Positions 1 through 7,009 of a DNA stretch of 7,756 nucleotides are shown here, piece after piece. Source of the stretch: Gemmatimonadota bacterium. GTDB lineage: Bacteria; Gemmatimonadota; Gemmatimonadetes; Longimicrobiales; Gaopeijiaceae. The DNA lies in NCBI GenBank assembly GCA_030550695.1, contig JAUQOX010000134.1:1-7756 (forward strand), given 5' to 3'. The notes below the pieces were generated by a model. The model had not been told where the DNA came from, ran no database searches, and saw nothing but the letters and a program-made list of their open reading frames with translations. The position numbers were made by a program, and so were the translations under genes. The first letter of the stretch is position 1. The number at the start of each line of letters is the position of its first letter.

Positions 1-1314
1 ATAACGGGTCCGCGACATTTGAAGCTCCAAGGCCTGCAAAGCTTGGAGGGCCGAAGGCTCCTCTCCCCCGGCCACCACCCCGTAGAAGGGTGCCCCGGTG
101 GCCAGGGTTCCCGCCACCGGCAGGTCATAGCCGTCTCCCCAAAGACTCCCCACTTCCCGGGCCCTGGCTCCGAAGACCTCGCTTCCCTCCGGGGACGACA
201 GGAAGCCTCGGCTGAGATGGGGCCACCAGGAGCGGGCGTGGCGCCCCAACCCCTCCCGGACCCCCCTCAAACAGGCGGCTACCCCGTCCTCCCCCCTCTC
301 CAAGGAGCCCCGATGGGGAAAGACAAACCGAAGCCAGAACCCCCAGAAGGGATCGGCAAGACCATAGCGCCGGCTTCGGCTGGAGGCCGGGGCGTCCAGG
401 GAGCGCCGTCCCTCCACCAGCCCCAGCTCCTGCAGCCGTTTCAGGTAGGGGCCCGCTAGGCCGCTCCCCCCCCCGGGATCCACCCCTTTGCGGATCCCCC
501 CCCACCACACTTCGCCCTGCGCCATGGCGGCCAGGACCGCCAGGTAGCGGGCAGGCCGCTGGACCAGACGCTCCAACAGGAGAAGAGGGGCATCCCAGAG
601 CGCTCCTTCCCGCCTCAGCACCAACCGCCGGAGGTTCTCCTCCAAAGGGGCTTCCGGATCCAGGTGGATCAGCGCCGCAGGCGTTCCGCCGAAGACGGTG
701 TAGGCCTGGAGACGGTCCAGGGCCGTCTTGCCGGGGAGGAAGGGCTCCGCGGCCCGGAAGCACAGAGGCCCCAGCCGGAGGGGTTCGGCTCCGAACTCCT
801 CCTCCACCCCCAACGGGCCCGGCGTGGGGGCCAGCAGGACCACGTGGAGGGGCTTTCCCAAGCGGCGGGCCTCCCGAAGGGCCGCCCTGAGGGCCGGTCC
901 CACCCCCGAGGGGGTCTCCACCCAGCGATGGGCATCGTCCACCACCAGGATCCACCCCCGCCCCAGGGGGAGGCCCCTCACGAAGGGTTCGAGGATCCGG
1001 CTCCACTGGGCCGCTTCCCCGGACCTCTGCTCACCCCGCCACCCTTCCGCCGCCCGTGGAACGACTCCCTCCCCCCCCGTCCCTTCACCTCGCACCTGGC
1101 GCAGGCTCTCCGCCAGGGCTTCCCGCTGGAAGGGAGGAGGCAGGGGGGGCACCCGGTGGTACACCCTGGGAAGCTGGCCCAGGGCTTCCAACACCAGGGT
1201 GGTCTTCCCGACCCCCGGGGGCCCCACCACCCAAGTCACCGACGGATCCCGCCGTCCCAAGAGGTTGGTCAACAAGCTCACCTCCGAGGCTCGCCCAGCC
1301 ACCGAGGGCTTCAT
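1..1314 (-). CDS. Archaeal-ATPase/DUF234-type AAA ATPase, partial (C-terminus off left edge)
   Basis: Minus-strand frame, open for all 438 codons from ATG 1314 to the window edge. The start is set by AAGGAG (1323-1328), 8 bases upstream. The N-terminal P-loop domain has Walker A GPPGVGKTTL (residues 31-40) and Walker B WILVVDDAHRW (121-131). YTVFGGTPAAL (205-215) matches the 'GG-x-P' lid motif of the archaeal ATPase family. A winged-helix-like stretch (about 285-318, GPYLKRLQELGLVEG) leads to LADPFWGFWLRFVFP (319-333), the hallmark opening of DUF234. In this family DUF234 usually ends in a PD-(D/E)XK-like nuclease fold. Here the aspartate position is kept (YDLPVAG, about 396-402), but the expected E-x-K strand reads FYGVVAGG (410-417), so catalysis looks lost. 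By family, it is an NTPase of unknown target, often in accessory regions; its role here is unknown. It is transcribed divergently from glnN. Confidence is high for family, low for function. Confidence 0.85.
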   Translation of the reverse strand, partial: MKPSVAGRASEVSLLTNLLGRRDPSVTWVVGPPGVGKTTLVLEALGQLPRVYHRVPPLPPPFQREALAESLRQVRGEGTGGEGVVPRAAEGWRGEQRSGEAAQWSRILEPFVRGLPLGRGWILVVDDAHRWVETPSGVGPALRAALREARRLGKPLHVVLLAPTPGPLGVEEEFGAEPLRLGPLCFRAAEPFLPGKTALDRLQAYTVFGGTPAALIHLDPEAPLEENLRRLVLRREGALWDAPLLLLERLVQRPARYLAVLAAMAQGEVWWGGIRKGVDPGGGSGLAGPYLKRLQELGLVEGRRSLDAPASSRSRRYGLADPFWGFWLRFVFPHRGSLERGEDGVAACLRGVREGLGRHARSWWPHLSRGFLSSPEGSEVFGARAREVGSLWGDGYDLPVAGTLATGAPFYGVVAGGEEPSALQALQALELQMSRTRY

Positions 1315-1598
1315 GGAGATCGCTCCTTCCTCAAGGATCCGGGGCCCGGGACTGGTGCGAAGTAGAACCCCTGGGCGCCCCTCCCTCCCCAGGGCCTGTT
1401 GGAAAGGTCCGAGCCTGGGTCTCCGGGGTCGGGCCCCTCGAGGGAAAAAAGCATCAGAAAGGCCAGGGTGCTTTGCGATAAATATTTTAGCTTATCTCTG
1501 TTATTTCAATTGCCCCACTTCCACCCGTTGCCTTTTCTCCCTTCGGCCGTCACCTTCGGCGCCGTCTTGTTCCACCCCAGCCAGGAGGTGCCTGACCC
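1315..1598. promoter_or_regulatory. Divergent intergenic/promoter region with AT-rich island
   Basis: These 284 bases separate the divergent DUF234 ATPase and glnN. Nearly all are GC-rich except 1471-1512, which contains AAATATTT (1480-1487) and is the obvious melting region. On the minus strand TTGAAA (1510-1505), a 17-base spacer and AATATT (1487-1482, 4 of 6 matches to TATAAT) make a weak sigma-70-like promoter for the ATPase, implying a leader of roughly 160 bases. No well-spaced plus-strand -35/-10 pair was found for glnN, though its promoter probably uses the same island. The ATPase leader could fold at CCCTGGG/CCCAGGG (1369-1375 with 1388-1394). No known riboswitch was recognised. Confidence 0.4.
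1583..1590 (+). promoter_or_regulatory. Strong ribosome-binding site of glnN
   Basis: AGGAGGTG lies 8 bases before ATG 1599. It is a near-perfect anti-16S match and fixes the glutamine synthetase start, even though the reading frame has other possible start codons nearby. Confidence 0.75.
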
Positions 1599-3776
1599 AT
1601 GACCCGCGCCCGCTTCGACGCCCTCACCGCCGCCCGCTATCGGCCGCCGGCCTTGGAGTCCAGACCCCGGACCCCCGTGAACCTTGAGGAGGTCTTCGGC
1701 AAGAACGTCTTCGGCCTCAGGGAGATGATGGCCACCCTCCCGAAGCCCCAGTACAAGGCTCTCCTCTCCACCCTCCAGAACGGGACTCCTCTGGATCCCT
1801 CCGTGGCCGACGCGGTGGCCGTGGCCATGAAGGAGTGGGCCATGGAACGGGGGGCCACCCACTTCACCCACTGGTTCCAGCCCCTCACGGGCCTCACGGC
1901 GGAAAAGCACGACTCCTTTCTGGAGCCCGCCTCCGACGGCAAGGCCCTCACGGAGTTCTCCGGCAAGGAGCTGGTGCGGGGGGAGCCCGACGCTTCGTCG
2001 TTTCCTTCCGGCGGGCTCCGGGCCACCTTCGAAGCCCGGGGCTACACAGCATGGGATCCCACCTCGCCGGCCTTCATCATGGAGGGCCCGAGCGGAGCCT
2101 ATTTGTGCATCCCCTCCGCCTTCGCCTCCTGGACCGGCGAAGCCCTGGACAAAAAGACCCCCCTTCTCCGCTCCATCCAGGCCTTGGACAAGCAGGCCCG
2201 GCGGGCGTTGGCCCTCTTCGGGGAAACCCCGGAGCCGGTGCGGGCTACGTTGGGCCCCGAACAGGAGTTCTTCCTCATCGACGAGGAGTTCTTCTTCCGG
2301 CGGCCCGACATGGTCCTGTGCGGCCGCACCCTGTTCGGTACCAAGCCCCCCAAGGGCCAGGAAATGGAGGATCACTACTTCGGATCCATCCCCGAAAGGA
2401 TCCTGGCCTACATGAACGAGGTGGAGCTGGAGCTCTACAAGCTGGGAGTGCCCCTGAAGACCCGTCACAACGAGGTGGCCCCCGGCCAGTACGAGATGGC
2501 GCCGGTGTTCGAGGAAGCCAACCGGGCTGCGGACCACCAGCAGCTTACCATGGCCGTGCTCAAGCGGGTGGCCCGGAAGTACGGGCTGGTGTGCGTGCTC
2601 CACGAGAAGCCCTTCCAAGGGGTGAACGGGAGCGGAAAGCACCTGAACTGGTCCTTCGGTACCCCCAGCCGGAACCTGCTGGAGCCCGGCGAGACGCCCC
2701 ATGAAAACAAGCAGTTCCTCTTCTTCTGTTCGGCGGTGCTGAAGGCCGTGGCCAGGCACCAGGACCTGATCCGGGCCGCCGTGGCTTACGCCGGCAACGA
2801 CCACCGCCTTGGGGCCAACGAAGCTCCCCCGGCCATCATCTCGGCCTTCGTGGGGGACCAACTGTGGGACATCTTCGAGCAGATCGCCGAGGCCGGCGAG
2901 GCCAAGTCCAGCAAGGCAGGAGGTCTCATGGGGTTGGGGGTGGACACCCTCCCCCCCCTTCCCCGGCATACCGGCGACCGGAACCGTACTTCCCCCTTCG
3001 CCTTTACCGGCAACAAGTTCGAATTCCGGGCCGTAGGGGCGTCCCAGAGCATCTCGTTCCCCGCCACGGTCCTCAACACCATCGTGGCCGAGGCCTTGGA
3101 CGAGATGTCCAGCCGCCTGGAGGCCGAACTGGCCCGGGGCACGGCCTTCGACGAAGCCCTGCGCGGGATCCTGGCCGACGAAGCCCGGCAGTTCAAGCCC
3201 ATCATCTTCAACGGCGACAACTATTCCGCGGAATGGCGGGAGGAGGCGGCCCGGCGGGGGCTCCTGCACCTGCCCACCACCCTGGACGCCCTGCCCTACC
3301 TGGTCTCGGAGAAGAACGTGGCCCTCTTCGAAAAGTACGGCGTACTCTCGCGCCGCGAACTGGAGTCGCGCTACGAGATCTACGTGGACCGCTACTTCAA
3401 AACGGTGAACATCGAAGGGGAAACCGGCCAGTATATGGCCCAGACCATGGTACTGCCTGCCGCGGTGCGCTACCTCGAAGAGCTGCTCCGCACCGCCGAG
3501 AAAGCCAAGGCTTCCGGTCTCAAGGCCGAAGGGATCCTGGCCACGGCCCGTCGGGTGGAGGAACTGGTGGACCGGCTGGTGGAGAAGATCGACATCCTGG
3601 CCATCCAAAACCAGGAGCTGGGAGGAGACACGGTGTTCTCCAAGGCTGAGCATATGCGCAGGAACATCATCCCCGCCTTGAATGCCGTGCGGGACGTGGT
3701 GGATCGGCTGGAGCGGGTGATCCCCGACGACTACTGGCCCTTCCCCACCTATCGGGACATGCTGCATGTGAAGTGA
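1599..3776 (+). CDS. glnN: Glutamine synthetase type III
   Basis: Makes glutamine from glutamate, ammonia and ATP in the cytoplasm, the entry step of nitrogen assimilation. At 725 residues it fits the GSIII class (about 700-730) and is much longer than GSI or GSII (about 350-470). The GSIII N-terminal region includes FGKNVFGLREMM (33-44) and ATHFTHWFQPLTG (86-98). The catalytic domain shows GPEQEFFLID (219-228, metal-binding glutamates), RHNEVAPGQYEMAP (289-302), NGSGKHLNWS (343-352, ammonia/ATP-site loop with its histidine), and GNDHRLGANEAPPAIISAF (399-417, glutamate-binding arginine region). FEFRAVGAS (474-482) supplies a further active-site arginine. A helical GSIII C-terminal domain follows (about 600-725). 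All key motifs are intact. The gene has its own strong ribosome-binding site, stands alone, and is convergent with the phosphoesterase gene. No PII, transporter or nitrogen regulator gene is adjacent. Confidence 0.97.
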   Translation: MTRARFDALTAARYRPPALESRPRTPVNLEEVFGKNVFGLREMMATLPKPQYKALLSTLQNGTPLDPSVADAVAVAMKEWAMERGATHFTHWFQPLTGLTAEKHDSFLEPASDGKALTEFSGKELVRGEPDASSFPSGGLRATFEARGYTAWDPTSPAFIMEGPSGAYLCIPSAFASWTGEALDKKTPLLRSIQALDKQARRALALFGETPEPVRATLGPEQEFFLIDEEFFFRRPDMVLCGRTLFGTKPPKGQEMEDHYFGSIPERILAYMNEVELELYKLGVPLKTRHNEVAPGQYEMAPVFEEANRAADHQQLTMAVLKRVARKYGLVCVLHEKPFQGVNGSGKHLNWSFGTPSRNLLEPGETPHENKQFLFFCSAVLKAVARHQDLIRAAVAYAGNDHRLGANEAPPAIISAFVGDQLWDIFEQIAEAGEAKSSKAGGLMGLGVDTLPPLPRHTGDRNRTSPFAFTGNKFEFRAVGASQSISFPATVLNTIVAEALDEMSSRLEAELARGTAFDEALRGILADEARQFKPIIFNGDNYSAEWREEAARRGLLHLPTTLDALPYLVSEKNVALFEKYGVLSRRELESRYEIYVDRYFKTVNIEGETGQYMAQTMVLPAAVRYLEELLRTAEKAKASGLKAEGILATARRVEELVDRLVEKIDILAIQNQELGGDTVFSKAEHMRRNIIPALNAVRDVVDRLERVIPDDYWPFPTYRDMLHVK

Positions 3777-3832
3777 CGGTCAAAACCCCTCCCCCCCGGT
3801 GGCCCGCCCGCTGTCGGCCCGCCGGGGGGTCC

Positions 3833-3851
3833 CGGTCCCCCGGAGGGACCG
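3833..3851. terminator. GC hairpin after glnN, possible terminator
   Basis: Perfect 7-bp stem CGGTCCC/GGGACCG (3833-3839 with 3845-3851) with a 5-base loop, 57 bases past the glnN stop, between convergent genes. No T-tract follows on either strand, so intrinsic termination is uncertain. It may be a stabilising hairpin or simply a product of base composition. Confidence 0.35.
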
Positions 3852-3912
3852 TCGGCCGGGTCCCCGCGGGCCAGCAAAGAAGGTAGAGGATGCCCTTGAG
3901 CCACGCCGGAGG

Positions 3913-3955
3913 TGAGGCCTCCGGCCGGTCGGACTCGCCAGCACCGCAGGCCTCA
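3913..3955 (-). terminator. Inverted repeat overlapping the phosphoesterase stop codon
   Basis: TGAGGCCT (3913-3920) and AGGCCTCA (3948-3955) form an 8-bp inverted repeat with a 27-base GC-rich loop. The right arm includes the metallophosphoesterase stop codon (3953-3955). A transcript hairpin here could mark the 3' end of the minus-strand operon. There is no following T-run, and each arm contains the self-complementary AGGCCT, so other folds are possible. Confidence 0.3.
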
Positions 3956-5026
3956 GCCGATGCCATAGTCCCGAGCCCAGACCATCCAGGTTTCGAAAGC
4001 CCGGGGGTTCTCTTCCCGAAAGCGGAACACCCGGGCCCCCCGCATGCGGTCGCGCTCCTCACCCTCCAAGCCGTAGGTGCCGAACCCGGCGTTGGCGGCG
4101 TAGCCTAGGCGCACACCGAAGTAGTCCCCCACGTAGTCGTTCACGTGGTCGTGACCTACGAAGATCCCCACCACATCGCCCCGCTCCAGCACCGCGGCAA
4201 AGAGTCCGCTGTTGAACGCCCCGGGCGCCACCTCTTCGTTCTTTTCGCCCACCACGGCGTGGTTGTGGCGGTTCTCCCACATCAGGTGGAACTCCCATAA
4301 AGGAATATGGAAGAACATAAGGCCGGGAACCGGCCGCCCCCACCGCTGCTCCAAGCCCTCCGAGGTCCGCACATACCAGGCGATCTGACTGGGGCGGATC
4401 CAGTCGTAGGTCCTGAGGCCATCGTCCCGGAGCGCCTGGCCTGCGAGGGTGTCCGGAACATAGCGCCCCGAATCCAGAAGCCAAACCGCCAACACCGGTG
4501 CTCCGCTCCGGGAGCCTGCCACGGTGAGGACCATGTTGCCGGTGCCGTGCACGCCTGGGATCGAGGGCTGGTTCCGGTTGTGGGGGAAGGAGCGGTAGTA
4601 GGCCAGCATGGCCTCTTTGTCCCAACCCGTCTTGGGGGTGTGGTCCTCGTCGTGGTTGCCGAAGGTCACCGCCCAGGCGATTCCCCGCTCTTCCACCGGG
4701 CCCACGAAGGCCCGGATGGCCTGCCGGACATCGTCAGGCGTTTCAGGGCCCGCACGCACGTTGTCGCCCGTGAACACCACGAAGTCGGGCTGGATGTCAT
4801 CCAGGACGGCCTCCAGGAGGGCGGCGGTGCGGGGGTCCAGCTCCTGGTCGTCCTGGATGTCGGCAAACTGCACCATGGTGAAGGTGCCGTCGGGGCGGAA
4901 GCGCAAGGGGGGCCGAGCGTCGGTGGAGCAGGCGGAGAGGAGAAGGGGGATGGCCAGGAGCAAAGACCACCCACGCACCAGCAGGGGGGCCGGGGCCGCA
5001 AGGCGGCGGAAGCGCCGATCGGTCAT
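3953..5026 (-). CDS. Lipoprotein calcineurin-like metallophosphoesterase
   Basis: A 357-residue exported phosphoesterase; the substrate cannot be told from sequence. The N-terminus is a lipoprotein signal: basic n-region (MTDRRFRR), hydrophobic core (about 20-30) and lipobox LLSAC ending at Cys33, so the mature enzyme should be anchored outside the cytoplasmic membrane. Metal-binding motifs of the calcineurin-like fold follow in order: FADIQD (54-59), FTGDNV (85-90), GNHDE (123-127), FFHIP (238-242) and GHDH (291-294). The first motif is normally D-x-H; here Gln58 replaces the histidine, giving DIQD. The following LDPRTAALLEAVLDDIQPD segment suggests the Dcr2/purple-acid-phosphatase-like branch (inference). 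The ATG overlaps the stop of the OLD-like gene as ATGA, and its ribosome-binding site GGAGGTG lies inside that gene, so the two should be translationally coupled. Family confidence is high. Confidence 0.93.
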   Translation of the reverse strand: MTDRRFRRLAAPAPLLVRGWSLLLAIPLLLSACSTDARPPLRFRPDGTFTMVQFADIQDDQELDPRTAALLEAVLDDIQPDFVVFTGDNVRAGPETPDDVRQAIRAFVGPVEERGIAWAVTFGNHDEDHTPKTGWDKEAMLAYYRSFPHNRNQPSIPGVHGTGNMVLTVAGSRSGAPVLAVWLLDSGRYVPDTLAGQALRDDGLRTYDWIRPSQIAWYVRTSEGLEQRWGRPVPGLMFFHIPLWEFHLMWENRHNHAVVGEKNEEVAPGAFNSGLFAAVLERGDVVGIFVGHDHVNDYVGDYFGVRLGYAANAGFGTYGLEGEERDRMRGARVFRFREENPRAFETWMVWARDYGIG

Positions 5027-6480
5027 GAAGCACCTCCGCCCCTCTGGACTTTCCGGGCCACACGATAGACAGCGTCGAGCATATCTCGAACCTCCGGATC
5101 TACCAGTCCAGGGGCCACGTAATCGGCAAGAACATGAAAGTTGCTCTTGCTCATGAGGTTGGGCAATTCTAGGGAGGCATAGAAGTTCCTGAAAAGCCCT
5201 TTGAGGAAGTGTTCGCTGGCCTTGATGTCATCTCCCCAGGGGTCCTCCCCGATCACGCGAAGGGCTCTTTCCAACTCTTCCAGCACCCGATCCATGGCGT
5301 CGCGCCAAACCAGGCCGGAGAGCTCTCCCTGGAGCGCGCGTCCCTGCTCTTCAGCAAAACGGAGGAGGATTTCGCGATGGCAGAGGTAGTTCTCCACCTC
5401 ACGTTTCTTCCACATCCGCAGCTCCAAGTCCACGTCGGAGGGAAGGGTTCTATCCAGGCGATCGAAAATTCCCAGTCCCACCAGATCGGGCTTCGCCTCC
5501 CGAAGGCCGCGGAAGTGTTCTTGAGCCTTTCTGGGCTGATCGCCCACGTACTTGACGAAAGGCCGTTCGAGGTAGCCTGGTGCCGGATGATCGAGGGCTT
5601 TGGCGAAAGACTGGAGAACCTTCAGGTCCGTCGAGCCCTCCAGGTACAAGACCCAGCCCTCTTTCTCAGCCAGATAGGATTCTTCAAAGCTGATGTCTTT
5701 GAGAGCCTTCAGCACCTGGGTTCCTCGGTCATCAATCCGATGCGGTCGGCCCACAAAGGCCACCACCACATCACGGCCCGCAGCCTCGTTGAGGAGGACC
5801 TCTGAGTGGCTGGCGGCGATGATTTGACTTCCCGTCTCGTGGGCCGTTTGGGAGAGGACCTCGTAGATTTGTCGTTGCCGGAGGATCTCCAAGTGAGCGT
5901 CCGGTTCGTCCAGGAGGAGGACGGAGCCCGGGTTGGCCGCCATATGGGCCAGAAGGAGAAGGGTCTGTTGTTGGCCCCGGCCGCTGGCCGAAAGATCGAG
6001 GAGCACGCCATCTGTGGACAGGTGATCTGGGACCTCCATTCGCTGGCCCCCGCCCACGGACTTGGGCCGGCAGTAGAAGGATTCCACGTTGGCGTAGTCG
6101 AACTCGAGCCCGCACTGCCATGGTTTCCCTTGGTGGATACCCTCCACTTCGATCTCGACCAACACGTTCCTCGTCCGCACCCGCCCTTGGCCCGGGACCC
6201 CCTCCCGAACATGCAGGCTCCGCCAAAGCAAGTTCGCCACGGGCACGGGAACGGAGATGAGGTCGCGACGGTTGATGGTCACCCCGGGACGCTTCTCCGG
6301 TACGGGCACCCCCCCCCGCTTTTCCAGCCAGCGCTTGGCCCCGACGTCCCATAGGGCGAGGGCCTACAGGGCCGGGCTCTTTCCCGAGTTGTGCGTCCCT
6401 ACGAAGAGCACCCGCTCCCCCAGTTCGATCTCCACTTCGTCGAAAAGTTTGAAATTGCGGATCTTGAAATTGGTGAGCAT
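5023..6480 (-). pseudogene. OLD-like ABC ATPase with TOPRIM-like C-terminus, interrupted by one in-frame TAG
   Basis: One frame of 485 codons, broken only by TAG at codon 39 (6366-6364). ATG 6480 has AAGGAG (6496-6491) 10 bases upstream. Order of motifs: MLTNFKIRNFKLF (typical 'l~~~~i~NFk~f' start), Walker A GTHNSGKS (29-36), TAG at 39, ABC-type signature LSASGRGQQQ (163-172), Walker B VLLLDEPDAH (187-196), switch histidine in ASHSE (223-227). The C-terminal half has LYLEGSTD (278-285) and GIFDRLD (337-343), resembling the TOPRIM E and D-x-D motifs, then WKKREVENYL (357-366), a pattern common in OLD/DUF4435-like proteins. OLD-family proteins are ATPase-nucleases acting in phage defence or DNA processing. 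The stop lies where relatives often have Gln (CAG to TAG), and the rest is undamaged. GTG 6309 could restart a 428-residue product, but without Walker A it should not bind ATP. Sequencing error, recent decay or amber read-through are all possible. It is upstream of, and coupled to, the phosphoesterase. Confidence 0.8.
5031..5037 (-). promoter_or_regulatory. Internal ribosome-binding site for coupled phosphoesterase start
   Basis: GGAGGTG on the minus strand, four bases before ATG 5026, falls within the last codons of the upstream ATPase gene. Together with the ATGA stop/start overlap (5026-5023) it supports re-initiation by terminating ribosomes and decides the lipoprotein start. The full signal peptide is in frame from this codon. 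Confidence 0.7.
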
Positions 6481-7009
6481 GCTGTTCGTTCTCCTTTTTG
6501 GGGGGGCCTGTGAAGATGGGAGGAGAGGGGCCGCGGCCCAGGTGGGGAACCCGCCGGAAGTCAAAGCCCTGATCCGGCCGGGAAAGCCAACGCCCCGCCC
6601 CGATGCCTTGTCTCATACCGGGCGGAGCGGCAGACGAGGGCAAGGTGCACATGATGGGAACCGCCCCCTCGGCGGGGGTGGGCCTCGGCCCCCTGGCCCT
6701 CTCGCCCAACCCCAGGAAGATCCGGCGGTCCTGGGCTCGGGGGGGGCTATTGTCACACCCCTTCCCAACCTTGCCTCGTAGCTTCCTCTCCTCCCATTTT
6801 CCACCCGTCCCAGGGGAGGGAGCCAAGGTCCGTTCGAAGGAGGCTGGGGCCTTTGTCCCCTTGCCCCGGCAGGTCTGGGCCAGGGCGGACTGGGGTGGCG
6901 GGGCGGCTGGCTCGCCGTGGGTCCCCCGGGCGAACGGGTGGCCCTTCCCCCAACGGTGACGGTGATGGATGAGAGATCCTCTCGAAAGAGCCTTGGAGCC
7001 AGCACACTC
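6481..7009. other. Long divergent intergenic region without a supported gene
   Basis: These 529 bases lie between the divergent OLD-like and DUF499 genes. Open frames here are proline/glycine/arginine-rich and show no motif or good start, so I read them as chance frames in GC-rich DNA. Visible structure: the OLD-gene ribosome-binding site (6491-6496), an inverted 13-base pair ATGGGAGGAGAGG (6516-6528) and CCTCTCCTCCCAT (6785-6797), and the small palindrome GAGAG-ATC-CTCTC (6971-6983), 26 bases before the DUF499 ATG. TTGACT (6564-6559, minus) resembles a -35 box but has no matching -10. No convincing promoter was found. Confidence 0.5.
6971..6983. promoter_or_regulatory. Small palindrome before the DUF499 gene, possible operator
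   Basis: GAGAG-ATC-CTCTC is a perfect 5+3+5 inverted repeat 26 bases upstream of ATG 7010. It could be an operator or an mRNA hairpin near the start site. If translation instead begins at ATG 6965, it lies inside the coding region. Short enough to occur by chance. Confidence 0.25.

Noticed and set aside
125..1006. 293-codon minus-strand frame in the left region
   Set aside because: It is out of frame with the DUF234 ATPase, which has Walker A, Walker B and FWGFWLRF motifs. Its product is low-complexity Gly/Pro/Arg.
728..1687. 319-codon plus-strand frame
   Set aside because: It is antisense to the DUF234 ATPase and overlaps the glnN start; its composition is Arg/Pro/Ser-rich and no motif is seen.
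1506..3767. 753-codon open frame on the minus strand, opposite glnN
   Set aside because: It mirrors the glutamine synthetase, whose catalytic motifs are all on the plus strand. The antisense product is His/Gly/Val/Gln-rich with no recognisable domain, as expected opposite a high-GC gene.
6309..6317. Frameshift in the OLD-like gene at the nine-base C/G run
   Set aside because: Recounting the run as nine bases keeps the segment after the TAG and the main 428-codon part in one frame. The TAG is the only lesion.
6603..6959. 118-codon plus-strand frame in the divergent intergenic region
   Set aside because: Composition is Pro/Gly/Ser-rich, no motif is recognised, and there is no good ribosome-binding site.
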